Assembly: GCA_934747385.1 (NCBI GenBank)
Contig: CAKVGK010000001.1
Location: forward strand, 402,768 to 466,767
Direction: 5' to 3'
Length of the DNA: 64,000 bases
Origin: an uncultured Clostridia bacterium
Lineage (GTDB): Bacteria; Bacillota; Clostridia; Christensenellales; UBA1242
The number at the start of each line of letters is the position of its first letter. Positions within the stretch are counted from its first letter, which is position 1. This document shows, one piece after another, positions 41,498 to 49,946 of this stretch. The notes under the pieces were generated by a model. That model made no database searches. It was not told where the DNA came from and saw nothing but the letters and a program-made list of their open reading frames with translations. The translations under genes and the position numbers were made by a program.

Positions 41498-42610
41498 TTA
41501 GTTTTGAGTGGTGGAGTGAGATTTGCGCAAGTATTCGTTGATGAAAGGGGTGAGATTGCCGTCCATCACGCTGGCAACGTCGCTGGTTTCGTAGTCGGTG
41601 CGGTGGTCCTTAACCATAGTGTATGGCTGGAACACATAACTGCGGATTTGACTGCCCCATTCAATGCGCTTTAAGTCGCCCTTGATCTCGTTCATGTTTT
41701 GGCGGTGTTTTTCTTCTTCCAAAGCCACCAATTTGCTGGTTAAAATTTTCATTGCATTTTCGCGGTTTTGCAATTGGCTGCGCTCGTTTTGGCAAGTAAC
41801 AACAATGCCGGTTGGAATGTGAGTGATTCTTATCGCTGTTTCTACTTTGTTAACATTTTGCCCACCAGCGCCACTGCTGCGGTAGGTGTCTATGCGCAAA
41901 TCTTCATTTTTGATTTTAACTTCAGTTTCCTTGGTTATTGCTGGCACAACTTCAACCGAGGCAAAACTTGTGTGACGGCGCTTGTTGCTGTCAAATGGAC
42001 TTATGCGCACAAGTCTGTGCACGCCCATTTCGCCTTTAAGTTTGCCGTAAGCGTATTCGCCTTTAATCCAAACCACAATGGTTTTAAGCCCTGCGTCGTT
42101 GCCTTCAACTTTGTCCACAACCGAAAAATCAAAACCATTTTTGCTTGCATACATTTTGTACATACGGGCAAGCATAACAACCCAGTCTTGCGCTTCTGTG
42201 CCACCTGCACCAGAGTGGATGGTTAAAATGGCGTCATTGTTGTCGTACTTTTCGTCCAAAAGCGTGCGCACATTAAGTTCGTCCACCTTGTCGCGGATTT
42301 CAAGCAATTCACTAAACGCCAAATTCAGCATTTCAAGGTCAGTTTCTGTTTCAAGTTCTTTAACAGTTTTAATCAACCCAGAAATTTGTTCTTGCAAAAA
42401 TTGGACTTCACCAAATAAGTCCTGCAACGATTTAATCTCTTTATTTGTTTGCATTGCGTAGTCAAGATTGTTCCAAAATGTGAGTGATTCTCGCTCTTTC
42501 ATAAGAGTGGTTAATCTTGCACTCAATTCGTCCAAATGCAAACAACTTTTTGTAAGTTCAAACTTGTCCACCAAAGCGGACAATTCATCACCAATGTTTT
42601 CAATATTCAT
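41498..42610 (-). CDS. prfB: Peptide chain release factor 2
   Basis: Recognises UGA and UAA stop codons. The 370 residues contain the RF2 tripeptide SPF (in VRISPFDSNKRR) and the catalytic GGQ (in SGAGGQNVNKVET). The reading frame is continuous: the programmed +1 frameshift that controls many bacterial prfB genes near codon 25 is absent. There is no Shine-Dalgarno; an extended -10 (TGGTATAAT, 42617-42622) ends 6 nt before the ATG, so the mRNA would be leaderless. Confidence 0.97.
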   Translation of the reverse strand: MNIENIGDELSALVDKFELTKSCLHLDELSARLTTLMKERESLTFWNNLDYAMQTNKEIKSLQDLFGEVQFLQEQISGLIKTVKELETETDLEMLNLAFSELLEIRDKVDELNVRTLLDEKYDNNDAILTIHSGAGGTEAQDWVVMLARMYKMYASKNGFDFSVVDKVEGNDAGLKTIVVWIKGEYAYGKLKGEMGVHRLVRISPFDSNKRRHTSFASVEVVPAITKETEVKIKNEDLRIDTYRSSGAGGQNVNKVETAIRITHIPTGIVVTCQNERSQLQNRENAMKILTSKLVALEEEKHRQNMNEIKGDLKRIEWGSQIRSYVFQPYTMVKDHRTDYETSDVASVMDGNLTPFINEYLRKSHSTTQN

Positions 42611-42616
42611 AATTTT

Positions 42617-42622
42617 ATTATA
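42617..42622 (-). promoter_or_regulatory. -10 box of prfB, leaderless type
   Basis: TGG-TATAAT on the minus strand, 6 nt before the ATG; the -35 is poor, which the extended -10 may offset. Confidence 0.65.
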
Positions 42623-42711
42623 CCATACAAAAAAGTTTTTTAAAAATATTTTGCATTGGTTTTTTTATTGTAAAATATTTGTAATTTGTGCACATTAAAA
42701 TCAAAATGTGC

Positions 42712-42717
42712 TATAAT
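42712..42717 (+). promoter_or_regulatory. -10 box of tsaD, leaderless type
   Basis: TGC-TATAAT, then exactly 6 nt to the ATG at 42724. Divergent with the prfB promoter about 90 bp away. Confidence 0.7.
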
Positions 42718-42723
42718 ACCCAT

Positions 42724-43764
42724 ATGAAAAAAGATTTAAAGGTTTTGGCAATTGAATCAAGTTGTGATGAAACAAGTTGTGCTGTTGTGGTTGACGGCAG
42801 AACCTGTCTTTCCAACATTGTTTCCAGCCAAATTGACATTCACACATTGTTTGGTGGCGTTGTGCCAGAAGTTGCAAGCCGCAATCATATCACGGCAATT
42901 GATAATGTGGTTAAACTTGCACTAAGTAAAGCAAACTGCACAATGGCAGATATTGACGTGATTGCTGTCACATATGGAGCTGGGTTGATCGGCTCGCTTT
43001 TAGTTGGTGTTAGTTACGCAAAAGCACTTGCTTATGCAACAAAAAAACCGCTTGTGGCAGTTAACCATATTTATGGGCACATTGCAGGCAATTATTTGTC
43101 CAGTGCAGAGTTGACCCCACCTTTTATATGTTTAATTGTAAGCGGAGGGCACACTGCGATTGTTAAAGTGGAAGATTACAATCATCACACATTGATTGGC
43201 ACAACTTTGGACGATGCTGTTGGCGAGTGTTTTGACAAGGTTGCCCGCGTGCTTGGTTTGGGTTACCCGGGTGGGCCAAAAGTTAGCAAGTTGGCGGAAA
43301 GCGGCAAACCAAACATTCAGTTTGCAAAGCCTAACGATAGTTTGGGGTATAATTTTAGTTTTAGCGGCAAAAAAACAGCAGTTATCAACTATATTCACAA
43401 ACTTGAACAAGCAGGCAAAGAAATTCCAAAAGCAGATATTTGTGCAAGTTTTGAGCATTGGGCAGTGGACGAGTTGGTTGAAAAAGCAATCAAGGCGTGC
43501 AAACAATATGGCATAAACCAATTGGCAATTGCTGGCGGTGTTAGTGCCAATCGCTATTTGCGTGAGCAGATGAGTTTGAAAGCAGAACAAAACGGCATAA
43601 AGTTTTATATGCCAAAAATGGACTATTGCACTGACAATGCCGCCATGATTGGCTCGGCTGGCTATTATGCTTATGTTGCGGGCATTGGCATTGCAGATAT
43701 GACCCTTGCACCAAACCCAAGTTTGAGTTTGGACGACTATCTGTTAAAAACAAACAAAGATTAA
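42724..43764 (+). CDS. tsaD: tRNA N6-adenosine threonylcarbamoyltransferase TsaD
   Basis: Transfers threonylcarbamoyl to A37 of ANN-reading tRNAs, with TsaB and TsaE. The 346 residues show LAIESSCDETSCAVV, the metal-binding HIYGHIAG and the ASKH-fold motifs IVSGGHTAIV and LAIAGGVSANRYL, with the metal Asp in CTDNAAMI. The ATG at 42724 is chosen although the frame is open 36 bp further upstream, because that extension contains the promoter. No Shine-Dalgarno. Confidence 0.97.
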   Translation: MKKDLKVLAIESSCDETSCAVVVDGRTCLSNIVSSQIDIHTLFGGVVPEVASRNHITAIDNVVKLALSKANCTMADIDVIAVTYGAGLIGSLLVGVSYAKALAYATKKPLVAVNHIYGHIAGNYLSSAELTPPFICLIVSGGHTAIVKVEDYNHHTLIGTTLDDAVGECFDKVARVLGLGYPGGPKVSKLAESGKPNIQFAKPNDSLGYNFSFSGKKTAVINYIHKLEQAGKEIPKADICASFEHWAVDELVEKAIKACKQYGINQLAIAGGVSANRYLREQMSLKAEQNGIKFYMPKMDYCTDNAAMIGSAGYYAYVAGIGIADMTLAPNPSLSLDDYLLKTNKD

Positions 43765-43894
43765 GCGTCACTTTTTTGTTGAAATGTGAATTATTATAAT
43801 AAGAGCAATATAAAATTGTTCTTTTTTAACGTTTGTCGAAACAGGAATTTATTGTTAAATTTAACAAAAAATAATAGGACAGGGTTTTAGTTTT

Positions 43895-43923
43895 TTGACA
43901 ATATTCAACAAATATAGTAAAAT
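43895..43923 (+). promoter_or_regulatory. Promoter of the YwaF-like gene
   Basis: TTGACA (43895-43900), 17-bp spacer, TAAAAT (43918-43923), followed by an AGGAGG box. Confidence 0.75.
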
Positions 43924-43943
43924 AAGTTACAATAGGAGGCAAA

Positions 43944-44738
43944 ATGTTTTACGATAACTTCACACCTGACCAAATTTGTGGAATATTTTCGTTTTGGCAC
44001 ATTGTGGCAATCGTAATTTTTGCCATTGCTGCGGTGATTGCTTTGGTTCTTTCCCGCAACATGAAAAAGGAAACCGTCATCAAACTCATGCGCGTTGTTG
44101 CAGTGCTTGTTGTTGTTATGGAGATTGTCAAAATTGTGCTCAGGCTAATTAAACGTTCAAATCCAGATGGTTGGGTTCCTCTTTACTTTTGCAGCCTGTT
44201 CTTGTACGCAATTTGTTTTGCTCTTTCTAAAAACGAATTTATCAGGAACATGGGCTATTGTTTTTTGGTTTGTGGCGGCATTGTGGCAAGCGTTTGCTAC
44301 ACAATCTACCCAAGCACCGCACTGATTTTGTACCCAATTTGGCACCCATCTTCAATTCATGGCTTTGTGTATCATTGGTTTATGTTCTATATTGGCGTTT
44401 TGGTTGCGATGCGCGGACTTTATCGCCCAAAAGCCAGGGATTTTATCTATTATCTGGTTTTCACAACAATATTCACAGTTGCCGCCTTGATTGTTAACCA
44501 ATTCACAGGCGCAAATCTTATGCTTATCAGCCGCCCATTCGGCATTGCATTGCTTCAATCAATTTACGATATTTCGCCAATTTTGTATGGTTCAGCAGTG
44601 TATTTTGGTCAGTCAATTGCTCTGTTTTGGATTGTTTATGGTGTGTTTAAATTTGGCGGAAAAGTTTCCAAACGCAAACACCAAACAATTGAACAACCAA
44701 CCGAGGAAGAGGATGAACCTCATTTAAAAGAAACTTAG
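43944..44738 (+). CDS. YwaF / TMEM164-like integral membrane protein
   Basis: The 264 residues have about seven hydrophobic segments. The arrangement, with conserved polar positions in WVPLYFCSLFLY, the IWHPSSIHGFVYHW segment and a charged C-terminal tail, resembles the TIGR02206 / YwaF group, distantly related to TMEM164 acyltransferases. Acyl transfer is not demonstrated for bacterial members. A single gene with a consensus promoter and an AGGAGG box. Confidence 0.78.
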   Translation: MFYDNFTPDQICGIFSFWHIVAIVIFAIAAVIALVLSRNMKKETVIKLMRVVAVLVVVMEIVKIVLRLIKRSNPDGWVPLYFCSLFLYAICFALSKNEFIRNMGYCFLVCGGIVASVCYTIYPSTALILYPIWHPSSIHGFVYHWFMFYIGVLVAMRGLYRPKARDFIYYLVFTTIFTVAALIVNQFTGANLMLISRPFGIALLQSIYDISPILYGSAVYFGQSIALFWIVYGVFKFGGKVSKRKHQTIEQPTEEEDEPHLKET

Positions 44739-45104
44739 TTAAGTCACTTTATATGCTTCGCATTCGCACGCAGTGGAGGTTTGCTTATATTCGCAAAATC
44801 ACTTGTTAAATTATCATTAATTTGGTAAAATAAAACAAGTGTTTTTTTTCTTGAGTCTTTGTTTTTTAGCGTTTATTAATCAAGAAAAAACGGGGTCCTC
44901 ACAAAGCCAAATGTAGTGGGTTTGAAGTGGAAAGGAATAATCTTGTCACAACACGCTATTTAACTCGTTTGCTCATTACGCTTGCTAACTTCGCCTGTAA
45001 GCGGTTGTTCCTTAACCCCTTTTACAAACAAGTTGTGATGGGGACCCCTGAATGGTTCCTCGACATTTGAGTAAATAAAAAACACGAACTTAAAAATTAA
45101 ATAT
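44739..45104. other. Intergenic region before tRNA-Arg(TCG), mainly one repeat element
   Basis: No gene seen. The central part is the MITE-like repeat at 44891-45052; the rest is AT-rich. Confidence 0.6.
44891..45052. repeat. MITE-like copy of the dispersed hairpin repeat with terminal inverted repeats
   Basis: Starts GGGGTCCTCACAAAGCC and ends with TTGTGATGGGGACCCC, so the termini are inverted relatives (GGGGTCC..TCACAA). The left half shares CACAAAGCCAAA and GGGTTTGAA with the copies at 7595 and 7774; the right half matches the ACAAACAAGTTG end at 4300-4327. About 160 bp, non-coding, 50 bp before a tRNA gene. Confidence 0.7.
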
Positions 45105-45179
45105 GCGCTTATGGTGTAATGGATAGCACAATGGTCTTCGGAACCATTAGTGAGGGTTCAAATCCTTCTAGGCGCGCCA
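45105..45179 (+). tRNA. tRNA-Arg (anticodon TCG), CCA encoded
   Basis: Acceptor GCGCTTA / TAGGCGC (one G-U), anticodon stem ATGGT / ACCAT with loop CTTCGGA (TCG), T-loop GTTCAAATC, discriminator G and an encoded CCA. It reads CGA/CGG. Confidence 0.93.
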
Positions 45180-45216
45180 ACTGTGTTGTAATAGTGTCTT
45201 ATTTAAGGAGGAATGT

Positions 45217-46011
45217 ATGTTAAAAATAAATCTTAAATTTGATAAAAATATTATGGCACGTGAGATGATTTCTAAAAGTCGTATGCCAGTAGATTTTGCA
45301 AACTATTTATGGGAGAAATATAATTCATCTTATACTTTGCTAAAACAAAATATTAATGCGAACGATATTGATTTTAACATAATAAAAGAAATCGAAAATC
45401 AAGGATTTTTTGAAAAAAATGTTGCTCTTGCCAAAAAAAATTTAAAAAGAATTAACAACAACTGGAAAAACAAACAAGATTATATAAACGAGTTTTTAAG
45501 TAAAATTTTTAAAAATACTTTAGACATAACAACCACAGGTTATATAGTTTCGCCGAACATTAGAAGCGGACACAATATCGGCAACAATGAATTTGTTTGG
45601 GGACATGACCAGGGAGTGCAAGACTGCAATTATGACTTGGTTTATTTGGTTCACGAGTCCTTACATTCAATTTTTGATTTGGACAATTTAAGTCATGTGA
45701 TTATTGAGAACATTTGCGATATAGAATTGGCAAAATCTTTAAACAATTCGAAAATTGGTTATAAAGGTCATAAATTTTTGTATGACTATCATTCTAAAAT
45801 CCTGCCATACTGGAATTTATATTTAAATCGTTCACAAAAGGAAATAATTGAAGAACAGAAAAGTCAAAATGCGAAATATAACGCTAATGATTTTGAAAAA
45901 TATAGAAAGAAATTGGCTAATATGGACATATATAAATTTATCAAATTTGCAAAACATACTATTGGCAAATTTGACATTGAAGAACAATTTAAGGTTGACA
46001 CGAAAGTATAA
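45217..46011 (+). CDS. Putative HExxH zinc metalloprotein
   Basis: Not recognised as a family. The 264-residue protein is cytoplasmic (no signal, no membrane helix). It carries LVHESLHSIF (HExxH) near residue 148, followed about 20 residues later by IIENICDIEL, where a third ligand Glu could lie, as in gluzincins. The coding sequence is more A-rich than its neighbours. It sits 37 bp after tRNA-Arg and just before a truncated GNAT gene, consistent with later insertion. AAGGAGG precedes the ATG. Confidence 0.7.
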   Translation: MLKINLKFDKNIMAREMISKSRMPVDFANYLWEKYNSSYTLLKQNINANDIDFNIIKEIENQGFFEKNVALAKKNLKRINNNWKNKQDYINEFLSKIFKNTLDITTTGYIVSPNIRSGHNIGNNEFVWGHDQGVQDCNYDLVYLVHESLHSIFDLDNLSHVIIENICDIELAKSLNNSKIGYKGHKFLYDYHSKILPYWNLYLNRSQKEIIEEQKSQNAKYNANDFEKYRKKLANMDIYKFIKFAKHTIGKFDIEEQFKVDTKV

Positions 46012-46012
46012 A

Positions 46013-46222
46013 ATCAAAATAAACTTTCGGTTGTACACAGACGACGTGGACAACAAACAAGCCTGCAAACTATATGAAAAAATGGGAATAACAAAAGAAA
46101 TTTACAACAATAAAAAAGATATCACCACAGATATTGGGCAGATTGTGATTTATTCGAAGTCTTTAACCAACACACCAGTCACTCCATGGAATAGCAAATT
46201 TATTAATTACAAAGCGGAATAA
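46013..46222 (+). pseudogene. GNAT acetyltransferase 3' remnant
   Basis: An open frame here gives FRLYTDDVDNKQACKLYEKM followed by GITKEIY, the motif-B end of GNAT enzymes (the RLYVDxxNxxAxxLYEKxGF pattern). The acetyl-CoA-binding half is missing; upstream of it lies the end of the zincin gene in another frame. It is best read as the tail of a gene whose 5' part was lost or replaced. Confidence 0.65.
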
Positions 46223-46236
46223 ATTAAAACCTAGAG

Positions 46237-46262
46237 GTCAACTGCTAATCAGTTGACTTTTT
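46237..46262 (+). terminator. Terminator overlapping the next promoter
   Basis: GTCAACT / AGTTGAC stem followed by TTTTT. The right arm and first T form the -35 TTGACT (46253-46258) of the kinase gene. Confidence 0.8.
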
Positions 46263-46280
46263 CGTGCTTTGGCGTACAAT
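46253..46280 (+). promoter_or_regulatory. Promoter of the P-loop kinase gene, leaderless type
   Basis: TTGACT (46253-46258), 16-bp spacer, TACAAT (46275-46280), then exactly 6 nt to the ATG; no Shine-Dalgarno. Confidence 0.65.
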
Positions 46281-46286
46281 TAATAT

Positions 46287-46835
46287 ATGAGCACAGTTTA
46301 CATACTTATTGGTTCGGTTGGTGCGGGCAAATCCACAATGGCGGGAAAACTGAACGCTGAAAAAGGCGTTAAAATCATTTCAGCGGACGAAATTTATAAG
46401 ACTTTGCCAGTTAAAAAAATTTCCACCAAACCATATGATTACAAAATAAGAAATATTGTTTTAAATTCAATCTGTTGTGAACTTGAAAATTGCTTAAAAC
46501 AAAATCAAGATTGTGTGATTGACTATACAAACATGCCAACTAGAAGGCGAAAAAAATTTTTAACCATAGCAAAAAAGCACAACGCACAAATCGTTTGCGA
46601 ACTATTGAAAGTAGATAAACAAATATTAATCAATCAACTAAACAAACGCGAGGCAGAAAATTTAAGTTCTCATAGGATTTTGGAAAAAGAAAAATCAGTT
46701 GACCTATATTTGAAACGCTTAAAGAAAAACAGTCCAACACTATCGGAAGGATTTAATGTTATAAATATTTATTTAAATGGCACAAAACAACAAACAAAAA
46801 CTTTAACAAAACACAAACGTTTTTTTAAAAATTAA
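46287..46835 (+). CDS. AAA_33-type P-loop kinase (polynucleotide kinase / zeta-toxin-like)
   Basis: The 182-residue protein shows Walker A IGSVGAGKSTMAGKL, an ISADEIY segment in the place of the kinase acceptor Asp, VIDYTNMPTRRRKKF and a LID-like arginine stretch. This suits a small nucleoside/polynucleotide 5'-kinase or a zeta-toxin-like kinase. No antitoxin is adjacent, so a toxin role is not supported. Substrate unknown. The start lacks a Shine-Dalgarno. Confidence 0.8.
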   Translation: MSTVYILIGSVGAGKSTMAGKLNAEKGVKIISADEIYKTLPVKKISTKPYDYKIRNIVLNSICCELENCLKQNQDCVIDYTNMPTRRRKKFLTIAKKHNAQIVCELLKVDKQILINQLNKREAENLSSHRILEKEKSVDLYLKRLKKNSPTLSEGFNVINIYLNGTKQQTKTLTKHKRFFKN

Positions 46836-46875
46836 AAAATTCGCTTTATTTATAAATTTAGTTTATTGTCATAAA

Positions 46876-46905
46876 CAAAAAACAACAATCTAATTGTTGT
46901 TTTTT
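46876..46905. terminator. Bidirectional terminator after the kinase gene
   Basis: AACAACAAT / ATTGTTGTT with flanking A- and T-runs. Confidence 0.85.
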
Positions 46906-46972
46906 AAGATTGGTATATTTACAATTTACATAATTTGCAAAAAAATCAGCAAAATATTTTTGAGGAGTTTTT

Positions 46973-47659
46973 ATGCAAAGTTGGCTGGTCATTTGTTTAA
47001 ATTCAACATTTTCGTTTATAACTATTTTTATAATTGCAAAAATGCTTGGCAAAAAACAAGTTGCTCAGTTGACAGTTGTTGATTATGTTGTTGGTATTTC
47101 AATTGGCAACATAGCGGGGCAATGGTGCACGGACAGTGAAAATCCTTGGTATTTTTACGTTATTGGCATGGCTGTGTTTTTGGCTTGGACAATGTTAATC
47201 AATTTTTTGGAGCGAAAAATCCCGTTTAAAAAATTGCTTAAAGGCAAACAAATTGAATTGGTTACGGATGGCAGAGTGAACTACGAAAATTTGAAAAAGT
47301 CCAAACTGGACATTAACGACTTGCTTGGGCTTTGCCGCTCTAAAAATTTTTTTGATATGGAGCAAATTTCTTATGTGTTTTTGGAAAACAATGGGCAAAT
47401 AAGCGTGTTGCCAAAAGACAAATACAGGCAAACAATAAAGCAAGACCTTTCTTCAAATTTTCAGCCTAAAAGTGAACCTGCAAAATATATTATCATTGAC
47501 GGAAAGGTCAACAAAAGCGTTTTGGCGGTGCTTAAAAAGGACGAAAAATGGTTGTTTAAAACTTGCAAAATAAATTCAAAAAAACAACTTAAAAATATAA
47601 TTCTTGCTGAGCATATAAAAGATGACAACATAACAATACATTACAAATTTTCACAATAG
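46973..47659 (+). CDS. DUF421 (YetF-type) membrane protein
   Basis: The 228 residues have three N-terminal membrane segments (about 5-25, 42-60, 66-84), then a cytoplasmic domain with the family motifs LTVVDYVVGISIGNIAG (around the first helices), KLDINDLLGLCRSKNFFD and the strand pattern ISYVFLENNGQISVL. Members include YetF and YrbG of Bacillus; function unresolved, some are spore-germination related. GAGGAG precedes the ATG. Confidence 0.88.
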   Translation: MQSWLVICLNSTFSFITIFIIAKMLGKKQVAQLTVVDYVVGISIGNIAGQWCTDSENPWYFYVIGMAVFLAWTMLINFLERKIPFKKLLKGKQIELVTDGRVNYENLKKSKLDINDLLGLCRSKNFFDMEQISYVFLENNGQISVLPKDKYRQTIKQDLSSNFQPKSEPAKYIIIDGKVNKSVLAVLKKDEKWLFKTCKINSKKQLKNIILAEHIKDDNITIHYKFSQ

Positions 47660-47684
47660 CTGCATTATTTCTACTCATTCAGTT

Positions 47685-47714
47685 TTGACAAAATTTTGAA
47701 TTTGATAATATTAT
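47685..47714 (+). promoter_or_regulatory. Promoter of the collagen-like gene
   Basis: TTGACA (47685-47690), 18-bp spacer, TATTAT (47709-47714), followed by a TAGGAG box. Confidence 0.6.
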
Positions 47715-47739
47715 GAAACAGAAAGCAGTAGGAGAAATT

Positions 47740-48966
47740 ATGTACAAAAAAATTCAATGCGGCTGCAATTTTTGCAAGCCTAAACATACAGCACCAAAAT
47801 GCCCACCCATGATAATCAAGGGAGGGCCACAAGGTCCTACAGGGGCAACAGGGCCAAGTGCCGATACCATTGAAATTCGCTCCACAACAACTTTACAGCC
47901 AAACGAACAGGCAAAAGTTATTTCAACGAAAGTTGATAACAATATACTATTGGATTTTTTCATTCCAAAAGGTGATAAAGGTGAAAAAGGTGAGCCAGAA
48001 ACAATTATGGCAGGTTTTACTGACCAATGTGACGAGAGCGAAGTTGCACTCGTGACCGACAGATACGAACTTGGCATTCATTTTTTGGACTTTAAAATTC
48101 CAAGAGGTTACACTGGCCCTCAAGGCGAAAAGGGAGAGCCTGGTGAGAAGGGTGAACCTGGCTTGCCTGGTATGAAAGGCGAGAAAGGAGAACCTGGAGT
48201 AAAAGGTGACCAAGGCATACGCGGAGAAAAAGGTGATCAAGGGGACAAAGGAGAAGTAGGACCAACAGGGCCAACCGGACCAATTGGACCACGCGGTTTG
48301 CCTGGTGAAATTGGCATAAGTCAAGTGATTACAATTGATGGCACAGAAACGCTTCCAGCAGGAGAAGATGCTGAAGTTCAAGACGACTTTGAACGAAACA
48401 TTCATCATTTAACATTTTACATTCCACAAGGAATGAAAGGCGAACAAGGAGAAAAGGGTAACCCGGGCGAGAAAGGTGAGTCTGGGGCACAGGGCTTACA
48501 AGGACCACCAGGATTAAAAGGTGAAACTGGACCAACAGGACCTGCAGGTCCCGCTGGACCACCAGGATTAACACCCAACATTAATGCTACCGTTTACAAT
48601 CCGTTACAACTAGATGCTCAAAACAACCAGGCTTTAACATTGACCGAAACTGAAGTAAACAATGGCATGAGATTTCAAAGCAATAGCATTGTTATTCCAA
48701 CCAGTGGAACGTATTTGGTTTCATTTTCAATAAATAATTCATTGTCTGCAAGAGCTGGAGATAGTGTTGCAGTTGCTGTAAATAATGTTATTGTTACTTG
48801 TTCTAAAAGACCGATAACGTCCTCGACAAACACAAGTGCAACAACTATGCTTAAATTAGAGAAGGGGCAAATAATCAGTTTAATCCCAACATTGACTGAA
48901 AATCGAACAATAACTAATTCTGGAGCACCTAGTGCGATGCTTACAGTGATGTTAATATCAACTTGA
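47740..48966 (+). CDS. Collagen-like surface protein with BclA-type C-terminal domain
   Basis: The 408 residues start with a Cys-rich head (CGCNFCKP, then CPP). Gly-x-y collagen tracts are interrupted by two longer beta modules of similar design: each ends in an FIPKGDKGE / [10 protein letters not shown] / [14 protein letters not shown] junction, where the chain re-enters collagen. The C-terminal ~130 residues match the BclA / C1q-like trimerisation domain ([26 protein letters not shown] strands). No classical signal peptide is present, as in exosporium-type proteins. An ATG at 47713 lies in frame, but the one at 47740 follows TAGGAG. Confidence 0.88.
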   Translation: MYKKIQCGCNFCKPKHTAPKCPPMIIKGGPQGPTGATGPSADTIEIRSTTTLQPNEQAKVISTKVDNNILLDFFIPKGDKGEKGEPETIMAGFTDQCDESEVALVTDRYELGIHFLDFKIPRGYTGPQGEKGEPGEKGEPGLPGMKGEKGEPGVKGDQGIRGEKGDQGDKGEVGPTGPTGPIGPRGLPGEIGISQVITIDGTETLPAGEDAEVQDDFERNIHHLTFYIPQGMKGEQGEKGNPGEKGESGAQGLQGPPGLKGETGPTGPAGPAGPPGLTPNINATVYNPLQLDAQNNQALTLTETEVNNGMRFQSNSIVIPTSGTYLVSFSINNSLSARAGDSVAVAVNNVIVTCSKRPITSSTNTSATTMLKLEKGQIISLIPTLTENRTITNSGAPSAMLTVMLIST

Positions 48967-49045
48967 TTTTTGATAGAACTGAAATTAAATTAAAATCTTT
49001 AAAAACAAGCTTTTTAAACGAATAGGTTTTATGGATTTTTAAAGC

Positions 49046-49077
49046 AAAAAAGTACAAATCAAATTGTACTTTTTTCA
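49046..49077. terminator. Bidirectional terminator
   Basis: AAAAAAGTACAA / TTGTACTTTTTT, between the collagen-like gene and the convergent SDR gene. Confidence 0.85.
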
Positions 49078-49094
49078 AACATTAGTTGTTAATA

Positions 49095-49883
49095 TTATTT
49101 GTTCTTATACTTTTTGTTAAGTTTTTGTTGCTTAATCCAAATGCCCATAACAGCCTTTTTAGGCAACAAGTGAACCAAACGCACTTGGCTTCTGGCAATG
49201 AAACCATAAATTGACATTTCCCTGCCCTTATAAGTGTCCTTAATTGCCTTTGCAATAACCTTTTTAGGGTCGTACATAACCACATATTTTGAAACCACTT
49301 CACCTTCCGCTTTTGTTTGTTTTGCACGGTCAAAGAAGGCGGTTTTTGTCCAGAATGGACAAATAGTTGTCACAGTTATGCCTCTTGGCTTCAATTCTTG
49401 GTTGATTGCGCGAGAGTAACTAATAACAAACGCTTTTGTTGCGCCATATGTTGCAATGTAAGGTATTGGTTGGAAACCTGCCACTGAGGCAATGTTTGCA
49501 ATTCGACTGCCTTTTTGCATGTATGGCAAACTGAGTTCGGTCATTTTTAAAAGAGCCTTACAATTTAAATCTACCATATTTGCAGAGGTGTGCACGTCAA
49601 TTTCGTCATATCTGCCAAATTTGCCAAAGCCAGAAGCGTTAACCAGTAAATCAATAACAACCTCTTCTGCTTTAAGCATTTCGGTGTATTTGTTAAAACT
49701 TGTATCGTCTGTCAAATCAAAAGCACAAACTTTGAATGGTGTTTTAACTTCCTCTTTAACTTTTTTCAACTTTTCTTCTTCAAGGGCAATGCCCCAAATT
49801 TCATCAAATTTGCCATCTAGTTGACGCACAAATTCTCTTCCCATACCAGAGGACGCTCCGGTTATAACTGCAATATGTTTCAT
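49095..49883 (-). CDS. Short-chain dehydrogenase/reductase
   Basis: NAD(P)-dependent oxidoreductase of the classical SDR type; substrate unknown. The 262 residues have TGASSGMG (cofactor), the NASG motif, Ser in IASVAG and the catalytic Y-x-x-x-K in YGATK. The C-terminal part is basic and Lys-rich (KKYKNK at the end). AAGGAG precedes the ATG. It lies 64 bp upstream of, and is co-oriented with, the M60 peptidase gene (transcribed leftward). Confidence 0.92.
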   Translation of the reverse strand: MKHIAVITGASSGMGREFVRQLDGKFDEIWGIALEEEKLKKVKEEVKTPFKVCAFDLTDDTSFNKYTEMLKAEEVVIDLLVNASGFGKFGRYDEIDVHTSANMVDLNCKALLKMTELSLPYMQKGSRIANIASVAGFQPIPYIATYGATKAFVISYSRAINQELKPRGITVTTICPFWTKTAFFDRAKQTKAEGEVVSKYVVMYDPKKVIAKAIKDTYKGREMSIYGFIARSQVRLVHLLPKKAVMGIWIKQQKLNKKYKNK

Positions 49884-49946
49884 ATCTTCTCCTTTACAGT
49901 TTAAATTCTATATTAATTTGCAACTATTGTCAAAAAATATAATCAA

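Noticed and set aside
46287..46835. Zeta-toxin/antitoxin system
   Set aside because: The kinase has no adjacent small antitoxin gene and is preceded by an unrelated pseudogene.
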